Assembly (NCBI GenBank): GCA_973895155.1
Contig: OZ316892.1
Coordinates: 11,222,001-11,286,000, forward strand
Direction of reading: 5' to 3'
Length of the DNA stretch: 64,000 nucleotides
From: Marsupella aquatica
Lineage: Eukaryota; Marchantiophyta
The position numbers and the translations under genes are program-made. This document shows, piece by piece, positions 33,345-45,919 of the stretch (within the stretch, counting starts at the first letter, position 1; each line of letters begins with the position of its first letter). The notes beneath the pieces are model-generated. The model saw only the letters and a program-made list of their open reading frames with translations, ran no database searches and was not told the DNA's origin.

Positions 33345-35916
33345 ATGAGTGACTTTGGGGATACTGGAAGAATTGGCGTCGGTGGAGCTTCAGGATCGCG
33401 ACGGTCAGACGGTGAGTCTGAGGAGGAGCTACTACCGTTTGAGGAGGAACAAGTTTCACCGGTACGATCACCGGTGCGGCGTGCAGTGGAGGAAGCTGTG
33501 CTACTACCAGAGCTGTTGGTAGTGGGGAAGAAGAGGGAGATGACTAGATTTGGAGGAGTGAAGTTTGAGGTGGAGAAGTACGATGGTCGGACTGATTACT
33601 TGCTCTGGGAGAAGCAAGTGAAGGGTATTCTACGGGCCATGGGCTTAGCTCATCTGCTCTCTTTGCGAGAGTAGTATGATGGAGAGGAGAAGATTTATGT
33701 GAGACAGTGGAGACAGGAGCAGGTGATTGTTGTCAATGTAGTGATGCTATATCTCAAGCCGCACATCATCAAGCAACTGGATGATTATGCGGATTGTGCG
33801 TCACTGTTCAAGGCTCTAAGAGAGAAGTACTATCGGAAAGATGCGTCAGACCGGCTGTACAAGAAGTCTCTCTTGATGAGCCTCAGGCTCAAGGAAGGGA
33901 GCAAGATGTAGGATCACCTGGATGAATTTGACAGTCTAGCGGTGGATCTGTCAAACCTGGGAAAATGAGTTGAAGATGAGGATAAGGCCTTGCTTCTGCT
34001 AAGCTCCTTACCGCCGTCATATCAGGGCTTGAAACAGGTGCTCTTGTACAGAGATCTGAAGTCCATTTCGTATAATGAGGTGGTGAGCTCTTTACTGTCT
34101 GATGATGCTCAGACGAAGCTGGGTCAATCATAGACAACATCTTCTTCTAGCACTGCGCTCAATGTGAACAGGGGAAGAGCAGCGCAACGCTCGAATGGGC
34201 AGAACTGGTTTAGATCTACATCTCGGGGGAGATCTAAATCCAGAGGGAAATCTCAAGAGAGAAAGCCTCTTGCATGTTGGAATTGTGGCAAGCCTGGCCA
34301 CATGAAAAGGGACTGTCGAGTAAAGGTCCCTACTGCCTCTGCTAACGCGGCATCGAGCTCGCATGAGGTAGATTTACTCGATGATGATGACATATTGTGA
34401 TGTCAAGGTTATGCTCTCAACGTACTAGTGTCAAATCCAGGTAGTGATGACTGGATTCTAGATAGTGCATGTACTTTTCACATTTGCTCTAGAAGAGATT
34501 GTTTCAGTTCTTACACAATTTCCAACGGGTCAGTGTTGATGGGAAATGGAATCCCATGTCAAGTTGTTGGACTTGGATCTGTAAGATTTCAGATGTTTGA
34601 TGGTGCTATGAGAACATTGAGGAATGTGAGACATATTCCCAGCATGATGAAAAATCTCATTTCACTTGGAGTTTTAGAGGCAAATGGTCATCAGTGGAAT
34701 TCTGCTAATGGTGTCCTTCAGGTTTCAACTGGTACTAAAGTTGTATTGAAGGGAAAGAGACATTGCAATCTATACATTTTTGAGGGCAGTGTAGTCTGTG
34801 ATGAAGCCAATGTAACCTTATCTCATGAGGAGACGGCCCGGCTGTGGCACTTCCGTTTGGGCCACATGAGTGAAAAAGGTTTGGTTATTCTTCAGAAGAA
34901 AGGATTACTTTCTAATTTGCAATCTTGTAAGTTGGAATTTTGTGAGCATTGTGTGCTAGGGAAGCAGCATAGGAAACCCTTCGGAGTTGAAACTCACACC
35001 AGCAAGGAGGTACTTGAGTATGTACATAGTGATGTGTGGGGTCCAGCCCCTACTCCCTCACATTCTGGACGGTTATACTATGTCATGTTCATTGACGATT
35101 ACTCAAGGTATGTGTGGATATACTTTCTACACAATAAGTCTGATGTTTTTGCCACTTTTAAGGAGTGGAAAGCCCAAGTTGAGAATCAGACTGGTAATAA
35201 GGTGAGATATCTTCAATCGGATAATGGCGGTGAATACAATTCCGGGGAATTTGGAATGTATTGTAAGGAGCAGGGGATTACCCGCCATCTCACAACAAGT
35301 TATACTCCTCAGCAGAATGGTGTTTCTGAGAGACTCAACCGAACACTATTGGACCGCTCGAGGAGCATGTTGAGTCAATCATGCTTACCACATGAGTTTT
35401 GGGCTGAAGCTGTCAACACTGCAGCTTATTTGGTAAATTTTTCTCCATCCAGTTCTATTGGATTCAAGACGCCATTTGAAATGAGGTACGGGCGTCCAGT
35501 AGATTATTCACATCTGAGGATTTTTGGATGTGATGCTTATGTGCTTACACCTTCCCAACTTCAATCCAAGCTGGAGTCCAAGTCCAAGAAGTGCATTTTC
35601 CTTGGTTATCAGAAAGGTGTGAAGGGTTATAGGTTATGGGATCCAGTAACCTGTAAGCTAATTGTCAATAGAGATGTGTCTTTTAATGAATCTAGATCAT
35701 CAAAGGAGGGGGAGAGTTCTCAGGACTCCCATACTGACAAGGGGAAATCTCCCATCCCGGACGGGGTTGAGGGGGAGATTAGTCATGATGATGTTCATGA
35801 CAGGAGAGATGGAGAAGCTCCGGGCTTGGAGCTGGTTTCTGTGATGAAACAAGAGGAGCAGATTGTTGTTGGGGTACCTCAAATTCAACCAGCAGCAGCA
35901 GCAGATCAGCCTGAGT
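33345..35916 (+). pseudogene. Copia 1 gag, protease and integrase (degenerate)
   Basis: From ATG 33345 the frame shows the gag core (KFEVEKYDG, the family form), a CCHC knuckle CWNCGKPGHMKRDC near 34280, a protease block LDSACTFHIC near 34455, and the integrase zinc region (WHFRLGH..CEHC). The DDE core follows, with FIDDYSRYVW, QSDNGGEY and the PQQNGVSERLN block. The protease motif reads DSA where the canonical form is DS/TG. Five in-frame stops fall in the gag half (33672, 33909, 33966, 34131, 34398), while the integrase is open to 35916. There are no frameshifts. Confidence 0.92.
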
Positions 35917-37105
35917 TGTCGTACAATGCTAAGTAACAAAAGTGACTCTTCTCACTTAAAACCGAGGTTTCGATCCCTTTAAGAACAAATTTCAGGATGA
36001 ATTGAATAACTTTTATCACTCTGAGTGGTTTAGAACTCTCCACTCTAAACCTTTTCTTATTTCCCAATAAAAATCAAATAAACAAGCATAAATAATCGAA
36101 CTTTTGATTACGGATCATAGAGAACAAGGTTTGAAGATTCAGGTTTGCTATTGCCACTCCTTCAGAAAGGACTTGGTCTCAGTATAGACCTACATTCAAT
36201 CTCTTCCCATCAACTTCTCAAAAAACACAAAGTTGAATGATAATCGAGTTCTAAATCTGACAAACAGAGCAGCTTTCTGGTTGTTAATGTAATGATAGGA
36301 CTTAAAATGCCATCAACACGGTTTGACATCAGCGATGCGCAATTCAGTCAAACTCTAAGTCATATTCCAAAAACAAAGCAACGGTACTCAATGCTATGAA
36401 AGTCGAATTTACTTCTCATTTATCAACAACTACTCTTGAATTGGCTAGCGAATCTTGACTCCACAAGCAAGCCTAGCAGTGAATTCAATTCGAGTATCAG
36501 GAGTCTGTAACTGAATTCAATCACCATAGGAATCTTTCGAATTCAATTACAACTTCAAACGAATACAACTTTACTTCCATATAAAACACGAGTCTCGATC
36601 AACATGTCTTGTTATAATGGAAGGAGAAGAAGTTATTGAGAGTATTCAATTCTGAACATAATGTTGACATTCTCTCTCTTGTTCTCTCTACTTCTCTCTA
36701 ACTCAAATGAGCATTCTACTCATCTTATAAGTGCTGGAATCCTAAAATGAAGGAGGTAAGGACAGACATGCCTCTTCAAATGAGCGGGGAAAAGCAAATA
36801 AACGAGAGGAGTAACCGGGTCATGGAAACAACTAAGGAGTGAACAACAGGCCGCAGGCTAAAAGAAAGATGGACGCTACTAAAAGTCGGACACTGCTAAA
36901 AGTGTCAGTCATCACTGGAGGGAACGCTTCTAACGGCGTCCGAGGGTGAACATATTCTTCAAGTCAGGTGGTAGCGTCGAATACATCCAGAAGCAACCCA
37001 AATAGATAAGCATCGTCGGAAGGCGTCGAGAAATAGGTTGAATCTTGTAATAAGCAGTGAATAAGCGTGTTTAATCAAAAAAATGAAAATGAGAACCATT
37101 CCACA
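35917..37105. mobile_element. 1189-bp TG..CA insertion (probable solo LTR)
   Basis: Starts TGTCGTACAATG and ends CCATTCCACA, flanked by a perfect TGAGT duplication (35912-35916 and 37106-37110). Taking it out restores the Copia 1 frame exactly. TG..CA ends with a 5-bp duplication are typical of an LTR. No coding frame, internal primer site or second LTR is seen, so a solo LTR left by recombination is the simplest reading. A CT-rich block (36670-36705) followed by CATCTTATAAG looks like R/U5 sequence. The family and orientation are unknown; it does not match either Copia LTR here. Confidence 0.85.
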
Positions 37106-37110
37106 TGAGT

Positions 37111-37751
37111 CGTCTACTAGAAGAACTTCCAGTCGTTCTACTAGAGCTCCTACCAGGTATGGTCAATGGGCAGACTCATCTAAGCTAGATGATATTGACA
37201 TTGCACCTGATGAAGATGACATGGCTTTGATCTTGGAAGAAGGAGAGCCTTCTTCGTACAGTGAGGCTTGTGCTTCAAAACAGAAGCATGAGTGGAATGC
37301 AGCAATGCAGAGGGAGTTGCAATCTTTGAGTGACAACAAGACATGGGAGTTGGTGAAGCTTCCAAGAGGTCAACAAGTGGTGGACAGCAAGTGGATTTAC
37401 AAGTTGAAGGACGGTCCTTCAGAGGGTGGAGATAAGATCTACAAGGCAAGGCTTGTTGCCAAGGGGTTCACTCAGGAGAAAGGAGTGGACTACAATGAGG
37501 TCTTTTCACCGGTGGCTAAGTATTCCACAATATGGATCTTGTGTCAGCTTGTTGTATTTTTTGGTCTGGTGATGGATCAGATGGATGTTGTTACTGCTTT
37601 TCTCTATGGCAACTTGGAAGAGTTGATCTTCATGAGACAGTCATTAGGCTTTATGAAGAAGGGCCAAGAGAACTTAGTTTGCAGATTGCTCAAGTCCTTG
37701 TATGGATTGAAGTAGTCTCCCAGACAGTGGAACAAGCGGTTTGATGATTTC
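37111..37751 (+). pseudogene. Copia 1 reverse transcriptase, N-terminal part
   Basis: Continues the polyprotein after the 1.2-kb insertion: RRTSSRSTRAP linker, WELVKLPRG, SKWIYKLK, ARLVAKGFTQ, VFSPVAKYSTI and the QMDVVTAFLYG block, then SLYGLK. A TAG at 37713 replaces the usual Gln after SLYGLK. The fragment is cut at 37751 by Copia 2, inside the codons for RFDDF, and resumes in frame at 45920. Confidence 0.93.
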
Positions 37752-38045
37752 TATAAGAAACCATCAGCTCCGGACTAGACAGCAATGCGGAAACATGAGA
37801 GACACTCAATCAGACGCTACACCGACGAGACACCCCGAGTGGAGAAACTCCTGAAGGCTCAATAGCAAATGAGAGTACATGTGAAGAATGAGGGAGAGAG
37901 TGGTCTCCCTCCAGCCTATACCCCCCAAGGGGGCCAAGATGAGTGGGCCTAAACAAAGCGGATCTTATCCTAATGTAATCTAGGGTTAACTAACCCTAGT
38001 AAGGCCAAAATAAACTAAGTGAGGAACTCGAGTCAATTCCTAACA
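37752..38045 (-). repeat. 3' LTR of Copia 2
   Basis: 294 bp. On the - strand it starts TGTTAGGAATTG and ends GGTTTCTTATA, where the final CA has mutated to TA. The purine tract AAGGTGGAGAT lies just inside at 38046-38056. Confidence 0.95.
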
Positions 38046-38112
38046 ATCTCCACCTTGACTCCAGTTGACACAATGAGTCAGGTGATATACAATACGTAAC
38101 TAAGTAACATAT

Positions 38113-39735
38113 CTACATAGTCTCCGGTTTGGCCCTAACATTAATAATATCCACACAATGACTAAAGCTACTGGTAGGCAAAACTTTGGTAAGCATGTCT
38201 GCTGCATTCTCCGCTGAAGCCACCTTCTCCAGAAACATCTGTTTCGTCTCAATCACCTCACGGATGAAGTGATAACGAATGTCAATGTGCTTTGTCCTGG
38301 CATGGAACACAGGGTTCTTAGCCAGATGCAAAGCACTTTGACTGTCGCACAGCAGCACCGGTCTTTCAGGTGAAAGACCCAAATCACTCACCAATCTCCG
38401 TAGCCAGATCAGCTCCTTGGTTGCCTCACATGCAGCCATGTACTCAGCCTCAGTAGTAGACAACGCAACACAAGATTGAGTTGCCGACTTCCAGCTGATA
38501 CAACCTCCACCCAGCATAAACACATAGCCTGTAGTAGACTTCCTGTTATCCAAGTTACCAGCATAATCTGAATCTACAAAACCTTCCAACTCTAATGTAG
38601 AGTCTGCTTTACCGTCAAATAAGATCCCACAATCTAAGGTACCTTTCAGATACTGCAAAACCCACTTCACTGCTTCCCAGTGAAGCTTACCAAGATTTGC
38701 CATAAATCTGCTCAAAATGCTAACAGCGTGGGCAATGTCAGGTCTAGTGCATGTCATTGCATACATCAAACTACCCACAACACTATCATAGGGAACATGT
38801 TTCATCGCCAGTCTATCACTCTCACTAGAAGGGCAATCATTCTTTGAGAGTTTAAAGTGGGAGGCCAATGGAGTACCAACTGGTTTTGCATTCTCCATTC
38901 CATACTTGGCAAGTACCTTCTCCAAATACTGCCTCTAAGACAACCATAATTGCCTTTGCTCCCTGTCATGATGAATCTCCATCCCTAGTATCTTCTTGGC
39001 TTGACCCAAGTCCTTCATTGAAAACTCCTTACTCATCATTGCTTTCAGATGGGCAACATCAGACTTATTCTCAGCCAGGATCAGCATGTCATCCACGTAC
39101 AATGCCAGCACAATGTAACCAAAACGTGAGTAATTCTCCACCTCCTTCATGTAAATACAACAATCATGTTCACTTCGTGTGAACCCCTGGGATAACATAA
39201 AGGAATCAAAACGCTTATTCCACTGTCTGGGACTCTGCTTCAATCCATATAACGAGCGCAAGAGCTTACACACCAAGTGTCTGGTCTTCTCATCAATAAA
39301 ACCTGGAGGGTGAGTCATATAAATCTCCACATCAAGCAATTCATGCAGGAAAGCAGTAATTACATCCATCTGATCTAACTCAAGATCATAGAATGCCACA
39401 ATCGCAAGTAAAACACGGATAGTAGCGAGTTTGACAACTGGTGAGAAAATCTCCGTGTAGTCCAAGCCCTCCTTCTGGGTGTACCCTTTGGCCACAAGGC
39501 GTGCCTTGTAAGTGCCATCCTGCTTCCTCTTGTACAACCATCTACACGGAACCAGTGTTTTCCCGCGAGGCATGTCAGTTAAGCGCCAAGTTGAATTCTT
39601 CTTCAAAGAATTCATCTCCTTCAACATCGCCTCCAACCACTTATCCTTCTCTGGAGAGGCCATAGCTTCTTCATAGCTAGAGGGGTCTCCATCTTCAGTA
39701 AGCAAAACAACACCGGGATCATCGTCATGTTCAAC
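38113..39735 (-). pseudogene. Copia 2 reverse transcriptase and RNase H
   Basis: In order: NSTWRLTDMPRG, CRWLYKRKQDG, ARLVAKGYTQ, QMDVITAFLH, SLYGLKQSPRQW, the catalytic YVDDM (near 39095), KDLGQAKKILGMEI, then RNase H with SLMYAMTCTRPD, GYVFMLGGGCISWKS and STTEAEYMAA. One TAG at 38937 interrupts between the two domains, where the family has Gln. Otherwise both domains are intact. Confidence 0.94.
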
Positions 39736-41603
39736 TGTTAAACGCCAACTTTGACCTTGCGATTAATGGCCGTTTAACTACCTTCTCCTCAGTAATCTTG
39801 TTTAAACGATTAATCGACCTTTGAGAGGCGGCACTCCGTCTATCTCGACACAGTCCCCGTAAGTGAATCCGACCAAGTGCTCTTGAATGTCGAGTTCCGT
39901 CTTCCACTTCTTAGGCACTTCAGCCTCGGCCAACACTAACCCCTCTCTATACACAATCTCAATGAACCCACACCACTTGCGGTAAGTGATCAAGCAAATC
40001 GGAATGTTCTCGTATAGTGACTGACGGGAAATAAGATGGGTGCCGATAGAACAGATCCACAGTTCCAGTGATCTTAAGGTAATCAAGGAGCAAGACTTGT
40101 CGTCACTGCTGTCTGCGTTCATGGTTTTTAGTAGCCGTGACCTGATTAAGTCCGACTGTCTTTTGAATCAGCCTGCCTGGCAATTGATTTCCGGATTGTG
40201 TGAGTGACTATGACAGGGTTACCCTAAGCAAGTACCCCAGTATCACATTTACCCTTGTATGATGGAGGTGTATGACGACCAGTGTATTGCCTTCAAAACA
40301 CACTATCTCCAACCAGACACCGCTTCTCACTAGCTGTCTGTTCAACCTATACCTTGAGGCGCTGGCCCGTAAGGTTCTGGTTCTCAATGAGACGATATTC
40401 ATTCTTCGTTGCGATTAACGAGTAACGACTTGCTGCATAAGGCAAATTCCTTCTCTCTTTCTCTCTCTCTCTGATTCGACGTTCTCATTCACTGCTCAAG
40501 TGCGGACTTCACTCTGTTGTATTCATTCCAAACTCTCTCTTTATACTCAAAGACTACTCAACTGAGTAGGGACACTATTACAAAATTGCTGGCATTCCTA
40601 AGGTGAGCGGAGCTCTACCTTGCCCCAGACTTCTAGCAAAAAGTGACAGAGCGCCTAGCGCTCCACAGCCTCTAAATACCTATGCCTCGTGTCCGTCTTT
40701 TCCCGAGGCCTCTACTACTTCTTGGGGTGCGCCGATTACAATTTGGACGACTCGCGCCCCCTCTTTGATCTCCTTCGCTCATTCATCAAGAATGCTAACT
40801 AATGCCTACCAGAATGATGAGCGGAAGCCAAGAACTGCTGATTACTATGTCAAGAAGTTCTGTCTTCTTGGTTACTGAACTGTGCAACGGCCTCCTCGAT
40901 TCTCTTCGGTTGCGCCTGATCCGGAAGCTTCCGGACTTCCGATTATTAATCTTGCCATATGTGCCTTGACCTCCTGACTTCTGTCATCTTCCTTGGGGTT
41001 GCTCGGTTCGCCGGCCACGATTACTTGTTTGGCGGTGATTAATCGCCACGTAATCCGCTGATCGTGGCTGTTCTCCTGTCTTAGCAGTAGATTCCATTTC
41101 TTCCGCATGACCTTTCTACAGAGTTCTTCGATGGCCTCGCCGGTGGTGAATCATTGGCGGAACTCTTCGCCCTTCATTCCGAACAATTGTTGCCCTGCCG
41201 CATCCCATACATGACAGCTTCCTTCTTTGATCCGAATAGTGAACATGAACATAGGCACTCCTTCGCCTAGCGACTTACACTCATGAGCTAACCGATTCCT
41301 GCTAACGGGGGTTCCTATATTCGCCCCCCCCTTGCCTTCTCTGTCGAGCTCTTGTGCCTAAGGCACATACTCTGCCATCTGCTAGTAAGCCATCGCAGCC
41401 TTCATAGCAGAACTCGACTCCTACACGACCGTTAATCGAGATGATCGTTGCCTCCCCTACTTCCAGCCTTTCTGTCATCTCAACAAAATGAATAACCACT
41501 GGTCCTTGCTTACTACTTCCTAAATACTCTTGGTTGACCTCTAGTTGACACTTCTAAACCTAAAAAAACTATAATATCGCCGGTGTTATTTTTATCGTTT
41601 ACA
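39736..41603. mobile_element. 1868-bp TG..CA insertion (probable solo LTR)
   Basis: Starts TGTTAAACGCCAAC and ends ATCGTTTACA; the ends form a short imperfect inverted repeat. The flanks are TCAAC (39731-39735) and TCAAT (41604-41608), a 5-bp duplication with one transition. Removing it restores the Copia 2 frame. No coding block is recognised. A CT-rich stretch (40450-40482) then TTTATACTC near 40550 resembles the promoter/R area of an LTR. It is probably a solo LTR of a family not otherwise present here, and is not similar to the Copia LTRs. Confidence 0.78.
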
Positions 41604-43990
41604 TCAATAACGTGAACACGAGGATCTGCAAAACCAAATCTATCAGGGGGTTGGCCAAAATTGGCCCTGGTGGAGCGCCTTGGTTGAGGAATTGCTCCTC
41701 TACCAGAGGGACCAGCAGCTTCCTCATCACCACCAAGCTCCACCGTAGTGGGTTCCTCCTGAATATCCCGGGGTCTTGACAACCATTCTTTGTCAAAAAC
41801 AACATTTCTGCTCACAACTGCCTTGCAATCGACAGGATCCCACAATTTATAGCCCTTCTGCCCAGGACTAAAGCCTAGAAAAATACATTTCTTAGACTTG
41901 GGATCCAACTTAGACCTGTGTGTCTGCTCAATGTGAACATAGGCAGCACAACCAAAAACTCGGAGTCTAGAGTAATTAGCAGGTCTCTTATATCATAACT
42001 CAAATGGAGTCTGCATCAACTTACTACTATGCGGTGACAGATTGTAGATGTATGCAGCTTGGTTGACAGCTTCAGCCCAAAAGTTGTTGGGCAACTTGGA
42101 CTTACATAGCATGCTGCGTGCTTTCTCCAGTAATGTCTGATTCAACCGTTCTGCAACTCCATTCTGCTGCGGGGTCTCTGGTATAGTGTAATGACACTTG
42201 AGGCCAAGGTCCCGACCAAATTGATCAAACTCATTGGACTTATACTCGCCACCGTTATCGGACCGAACACACTTCAACTCCTTCCCAGTTTGTAGCTCTA
42301 CCATGGCTTTCCACTCCTTGAAAATCTCAAAGACTTGAGACTTCTCCTTCATGTAGTACAACCAACACATTCGAGAGTAATCATCTACAAACGTCACAAA
42401 ATATCTGGCTCCACCCAACGATGGCTCCGGTGCTGGACCCCAAACATCCGAATGTACATACTCAAGAATCTCATGAGAATGGTATGAACTAGAACTGAAA
42501 CTCACTCTCCTCTGCTTGCCAAAGATGCAATCTTCACAGAAAGAGAGTTTACCAGATTGAGCGCCTTGCAGCAATTCTCTGTTTGCCAAGGCTGCCAATC
42601 CTTTACCACTCAAGTGCCCCAACCGTGCATGCCACAAATCTATGGCTTGTGTGCGACCAGATGTTGAGGGTGCTTCAATTGAAGCAACTGTAGATGATTC
42701 TATAGCAGATGTTGCCGTTGCATCCGAACTTTCCACCACAGAATCCACATGCTCCACTCTAGGAGCAATGACATCTCCTTCCAAGATGTACAAATTATTC
42801 TGCCGTAGCACCTTAATCAAAGATACATCATCTTTGACGACAAAGAGCGCACCATCACGTGCGGTGAAATGAGATCCACCAGCTTCCAAAGCACCAAGAG
42901 AAATCAAATTCTTAGAGATGTCTGGTATGTGTCTGACTTGCGTCAGTGCTCGCACAACACCATCAAACATCCAGAATTTGATAGTCCCCATGCCAACAAT
43001 CGCACATCGGACTCCATTTCCGATTTCCACAATACCGGTACAAGGTTGGTAAGTGGAGAAATACGATTGCGTTGGACACACGTGACAAGAGGAACCCGAA
43101 TCCAACATCCATTTATTGTCATACACTGAATTCACAACACCAATACATAGCACTTCAGCAGCATCCTCATTGTCAGCAATCACAATACCAACTGACGATG
43201 AGGACGCACCATTGGAAGCAGGACGCTTCTGCTTCGACAGAGAAGGACAATTCCACTTGGTGTGGCCCTTCTCATGGCAATGCCAACACTGAACTTTCTT
43301 ACTACGGGACTTAGATTTAGATCTACTGTGTGATTTAGATCTAGACTGATCCGTAGTACACTCCGTCGATCTGCCTCTAACCACTAAGGTAGCAGAGTCA
43401 TTGTCACAGCCAGAAAGTTATTACTTGCCCCATTTTGCAAGAATGGTAGCCTTTACCTCATCCAGCTTCAACGTAGACTTGTCATGTGTGATGACCGTCA
43501 CCAACGTCGAATAGCTCTGAGGAAGCGACATCAACAAATGCATTGCAAGATACTCATCGGTCAACTTGTCTCCCACCGTGGTCACCTCGTGCACAATCTC
43601 ATCGAAGAGACTGAGATGATCACGCATGTTGCCACCATCCTTCAACTTCAACCTGAACAGCCGCTCCAAGTGATAAATGCGAGTAGTCAACGAAGTACTC
43701 TGGTATAGCTGAGTAAGCATATCCCAAATCTTCTTGGCATTCCGATCCATCCCCAAAACGTTCTTGAGAATGTTGTTTGCCAAGAACAACTCAATTGTGC
43801 TACACGCCTGCACCGACATGTCCTCCCACTCCTCATCTGTTAGATTCGAGGGTTTCACTCCAGTGAGGGTCTTCTCAAGACCTTGCTGGATCAACACATT
43901 GGTCACCTTTCGAGTCCAGAGGCTGAAGCTGACCTTCCCGTCAAACTTCTCCACCTCAAACTTTGGCGCCGCAAGCTTTCTTGAAGTCAT
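41604..43990 (-). pseudogene. Copia 2 gag, protease and integrase (degenerate)
   Basis: gag starts at ATG 43990 (MTSRKLAAPKFEVEKFDG). Two consecutive TAA codons (43423 and 43420) follow KWGK, and the same frame continues through an Arg/Ser-rich stretch. Next come the CCHC knuckle CWHCHEKGHTKWNC, protease LDSGSSCHVC (canonical DSG), integrase zinc region (WHARLGH..CEDC), the DDE core (FVDDYSRMCW, RSDNGGEY, PQQNGVAERLN) and the LDPKSKKCIFLGF block. TGA at 41995 replaces a Trp of the family. There are no frameshifts. Confidence 0.94.
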
Positions 43991-45606
43991 TGATGCTGCT
44001 ACAAAAACACAGGAAACACACAACCAAAATACCTCCACCCAAATTCACCAAAAAATGAAAGTTGGCGAAAATGGATATGGAATGCACCGCCGCGTAGCCT
44101 GCAAGGTACACTGCCAAGATCTGAAAACGATTTGACGAAAAACTTTTTCAGCGAAAACTTATTCAACCCGGACCGGAGGTGGGTTAAAATGGCCGTTTTG
44201 ACCCCCGTCGGGTATCTTAGGTCCTGAAAAAATTCCGCAACAGCAACGCACAAATCGACTTCACTAGCCCGTGCTCAACTCCCTTGAGTATCCCCTTGAA
44301 AAGTGTCGCAGAAAAATTCTGCTTCGACGACCGCCAAAATTGAAAATTTCAGGCAAAAATCAGCTCTCTGGAAAAGTATCTTTTATAGGGAATCAAAGTA
44401 CAGTCAAAATGTACAGCAGAAGGAACGTGGAGTTGACACCTGTCCGCCTTGGAAGGAAGAGAAATTGCGGAAAGAAAAAGAAAGGAACAAATTAAAAAAG
44501 ACAATGAGTACTAAGGACGAGCGTTTGTCCCCGCCCCCCCAACCTCAAAAATTTCTTTTAGAAAAAACTTCCTGCCTTGCCCCTCCGACCCTCCTTGTCT
44601 AGCCCTTCACAGCCTGGGTACAAAAATACAGCTTCCAAGGGCAGAGAGCGTGTGTGCTCCCCCGCCCTTCCTTAGTGCCATACAAGCTTGGGCCTTAGGT
44701 ACAAGCGTACCTGCCCTTCCTTAAATGAAAATTCCCCACATTTGGGCCTTCCAAGCACTTTGGAAAAAAAATAATGATGCTTTGTACTTTGTACCACCTA
44801 CACACCTGCAGTACCTTCTTTTCTGATATCAAATGAAAACTCCATGGAAAAGAAACTCTACGCTTCCTATCCCCTTTATGGACTGTTGTACTTGCAAGTA
44901 CAATTGTACCTATTATGTGCAACTACTGCACACAGTACCTCCATACTTGGGAAATGATGGGTCCTCTCGTACCTTTGTACCTGCGTATAGGGTACAGGCC
45001 TAATCAAGGCCTCTCATACCCCCTCTAGCCTCGTATTGCCCTAATACTCATGCACAAGCTTGTACTTGTAGTCGCCCCCTCCTGTACTGCACTTTAGTGT
45101 ATATACGCGCACGATGAGCGTGCGCGCCGCCGCAAATTAGTGCGGTGCGGCAACTCACACAACGAAGAACGACGAGAAAAATGGCAACAATCCGGTTCCC
45201 CGTATCCAAGTATTCAACAAGCTAAACGGTCCCACATACCCCACAGGACCCACAAAAATGTGACATAAGCCATAGCCAAGAGCGTTAAGCTCTAAAGAGC
45301 AAACTCAAATTGAGATTACTTTGCACTCTAATGACGAAACATCCTGAAAATTTGCCAAGATATAGTGCTCGCCAATGCGCACGAGTAATCGTTGGATTGT
45401 CCTCTTGACAGTACTCCAAAGAACAGAGACACGTCCGACACTCCACGATGAAGCTTCAATCGGGAAACCGTCACCGCTTTCAAACACGAAACCTCCAATG
45501 AAAAACGACCAGTGAAACGATCACGCAACCGTCATTGACGATTCAATCTTTCACCCCGATCCAGCACACAAACGCTCTGCCCAAGCCACCAAACCACGAA
45601 CACGAA
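43991..45606 (-). other. leader of Copia 2
   Basis: 1.6 kb between primer site and gag, non-coding. 44500-45100 is C-rich with many GTAC words. The - strand primer site TGGTATCAGAGC occupies 45607-45618, two bases from the LTR. Confidence 0.75.
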
Positions 45607-45620
45607 GCTCTGATACCACT

Positions 45621-45914
45621 TGTAAGAAACCGTCAGCTCCGGACTAGACAGCAATGCGAAAACATGAGAGACACTCAATCAGACGCTACACTGACGAGAC
45701 ACCCCGAGTGGAGAAACTCCTGAAGGCTCAATAGCAAATGAGAGTACATGTGAAGAATGAGGGAGAGAGTGGTCTCCCTCCAGCCTATACCCCCCAAGGG
45801 GGCCAAGATGAGTGGGCCTAAACAAAGTGGATCTTATCCTAATATAATCTAGGGTTAACTAACCCTAGTAAGGCCAAAATAAACTAAGTCGGGAACTCGA
45901 GTCAATTTCTAACA
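45621..45914 (-). repeat. 5' LTR of Copia 2
   Basis: 294 bp; on the - strand it runs TGTTAGAAATTG to GGTTTCTTACA. It is nearly identical to 37752-38045, and the differences are almost all transitions. Confidence 0.95.
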
Positions 45915-45919
45915 ATTTC

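Larger units (their letters stand above)
37752..45914 (-). mobile_element. Ty1/copia retrotransposon 2, inserted in Copia 1
   Basis: A complete - strand element with 294-bp LTRs (37752-38045 and 45621-45914), a tRNA-Met primer site at 45607-45618, and a perfect ATTTC duplication (37747-37751 and 45915-45919). It splits the Copia 1 reverse transcriptase. Internally it carries an 1868-bp insertion (39736-41603). Without that the element is about 6.3 kb, with one frame from gag (43990) to the end of RNase H (38113). Four in-frame stops are present (43423 and 43420, 41995, 38937). LTRs differ at about nine sites by eye, fewer per base than in Copia 1, as expected for the younger guest. Confidence 0.96.
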
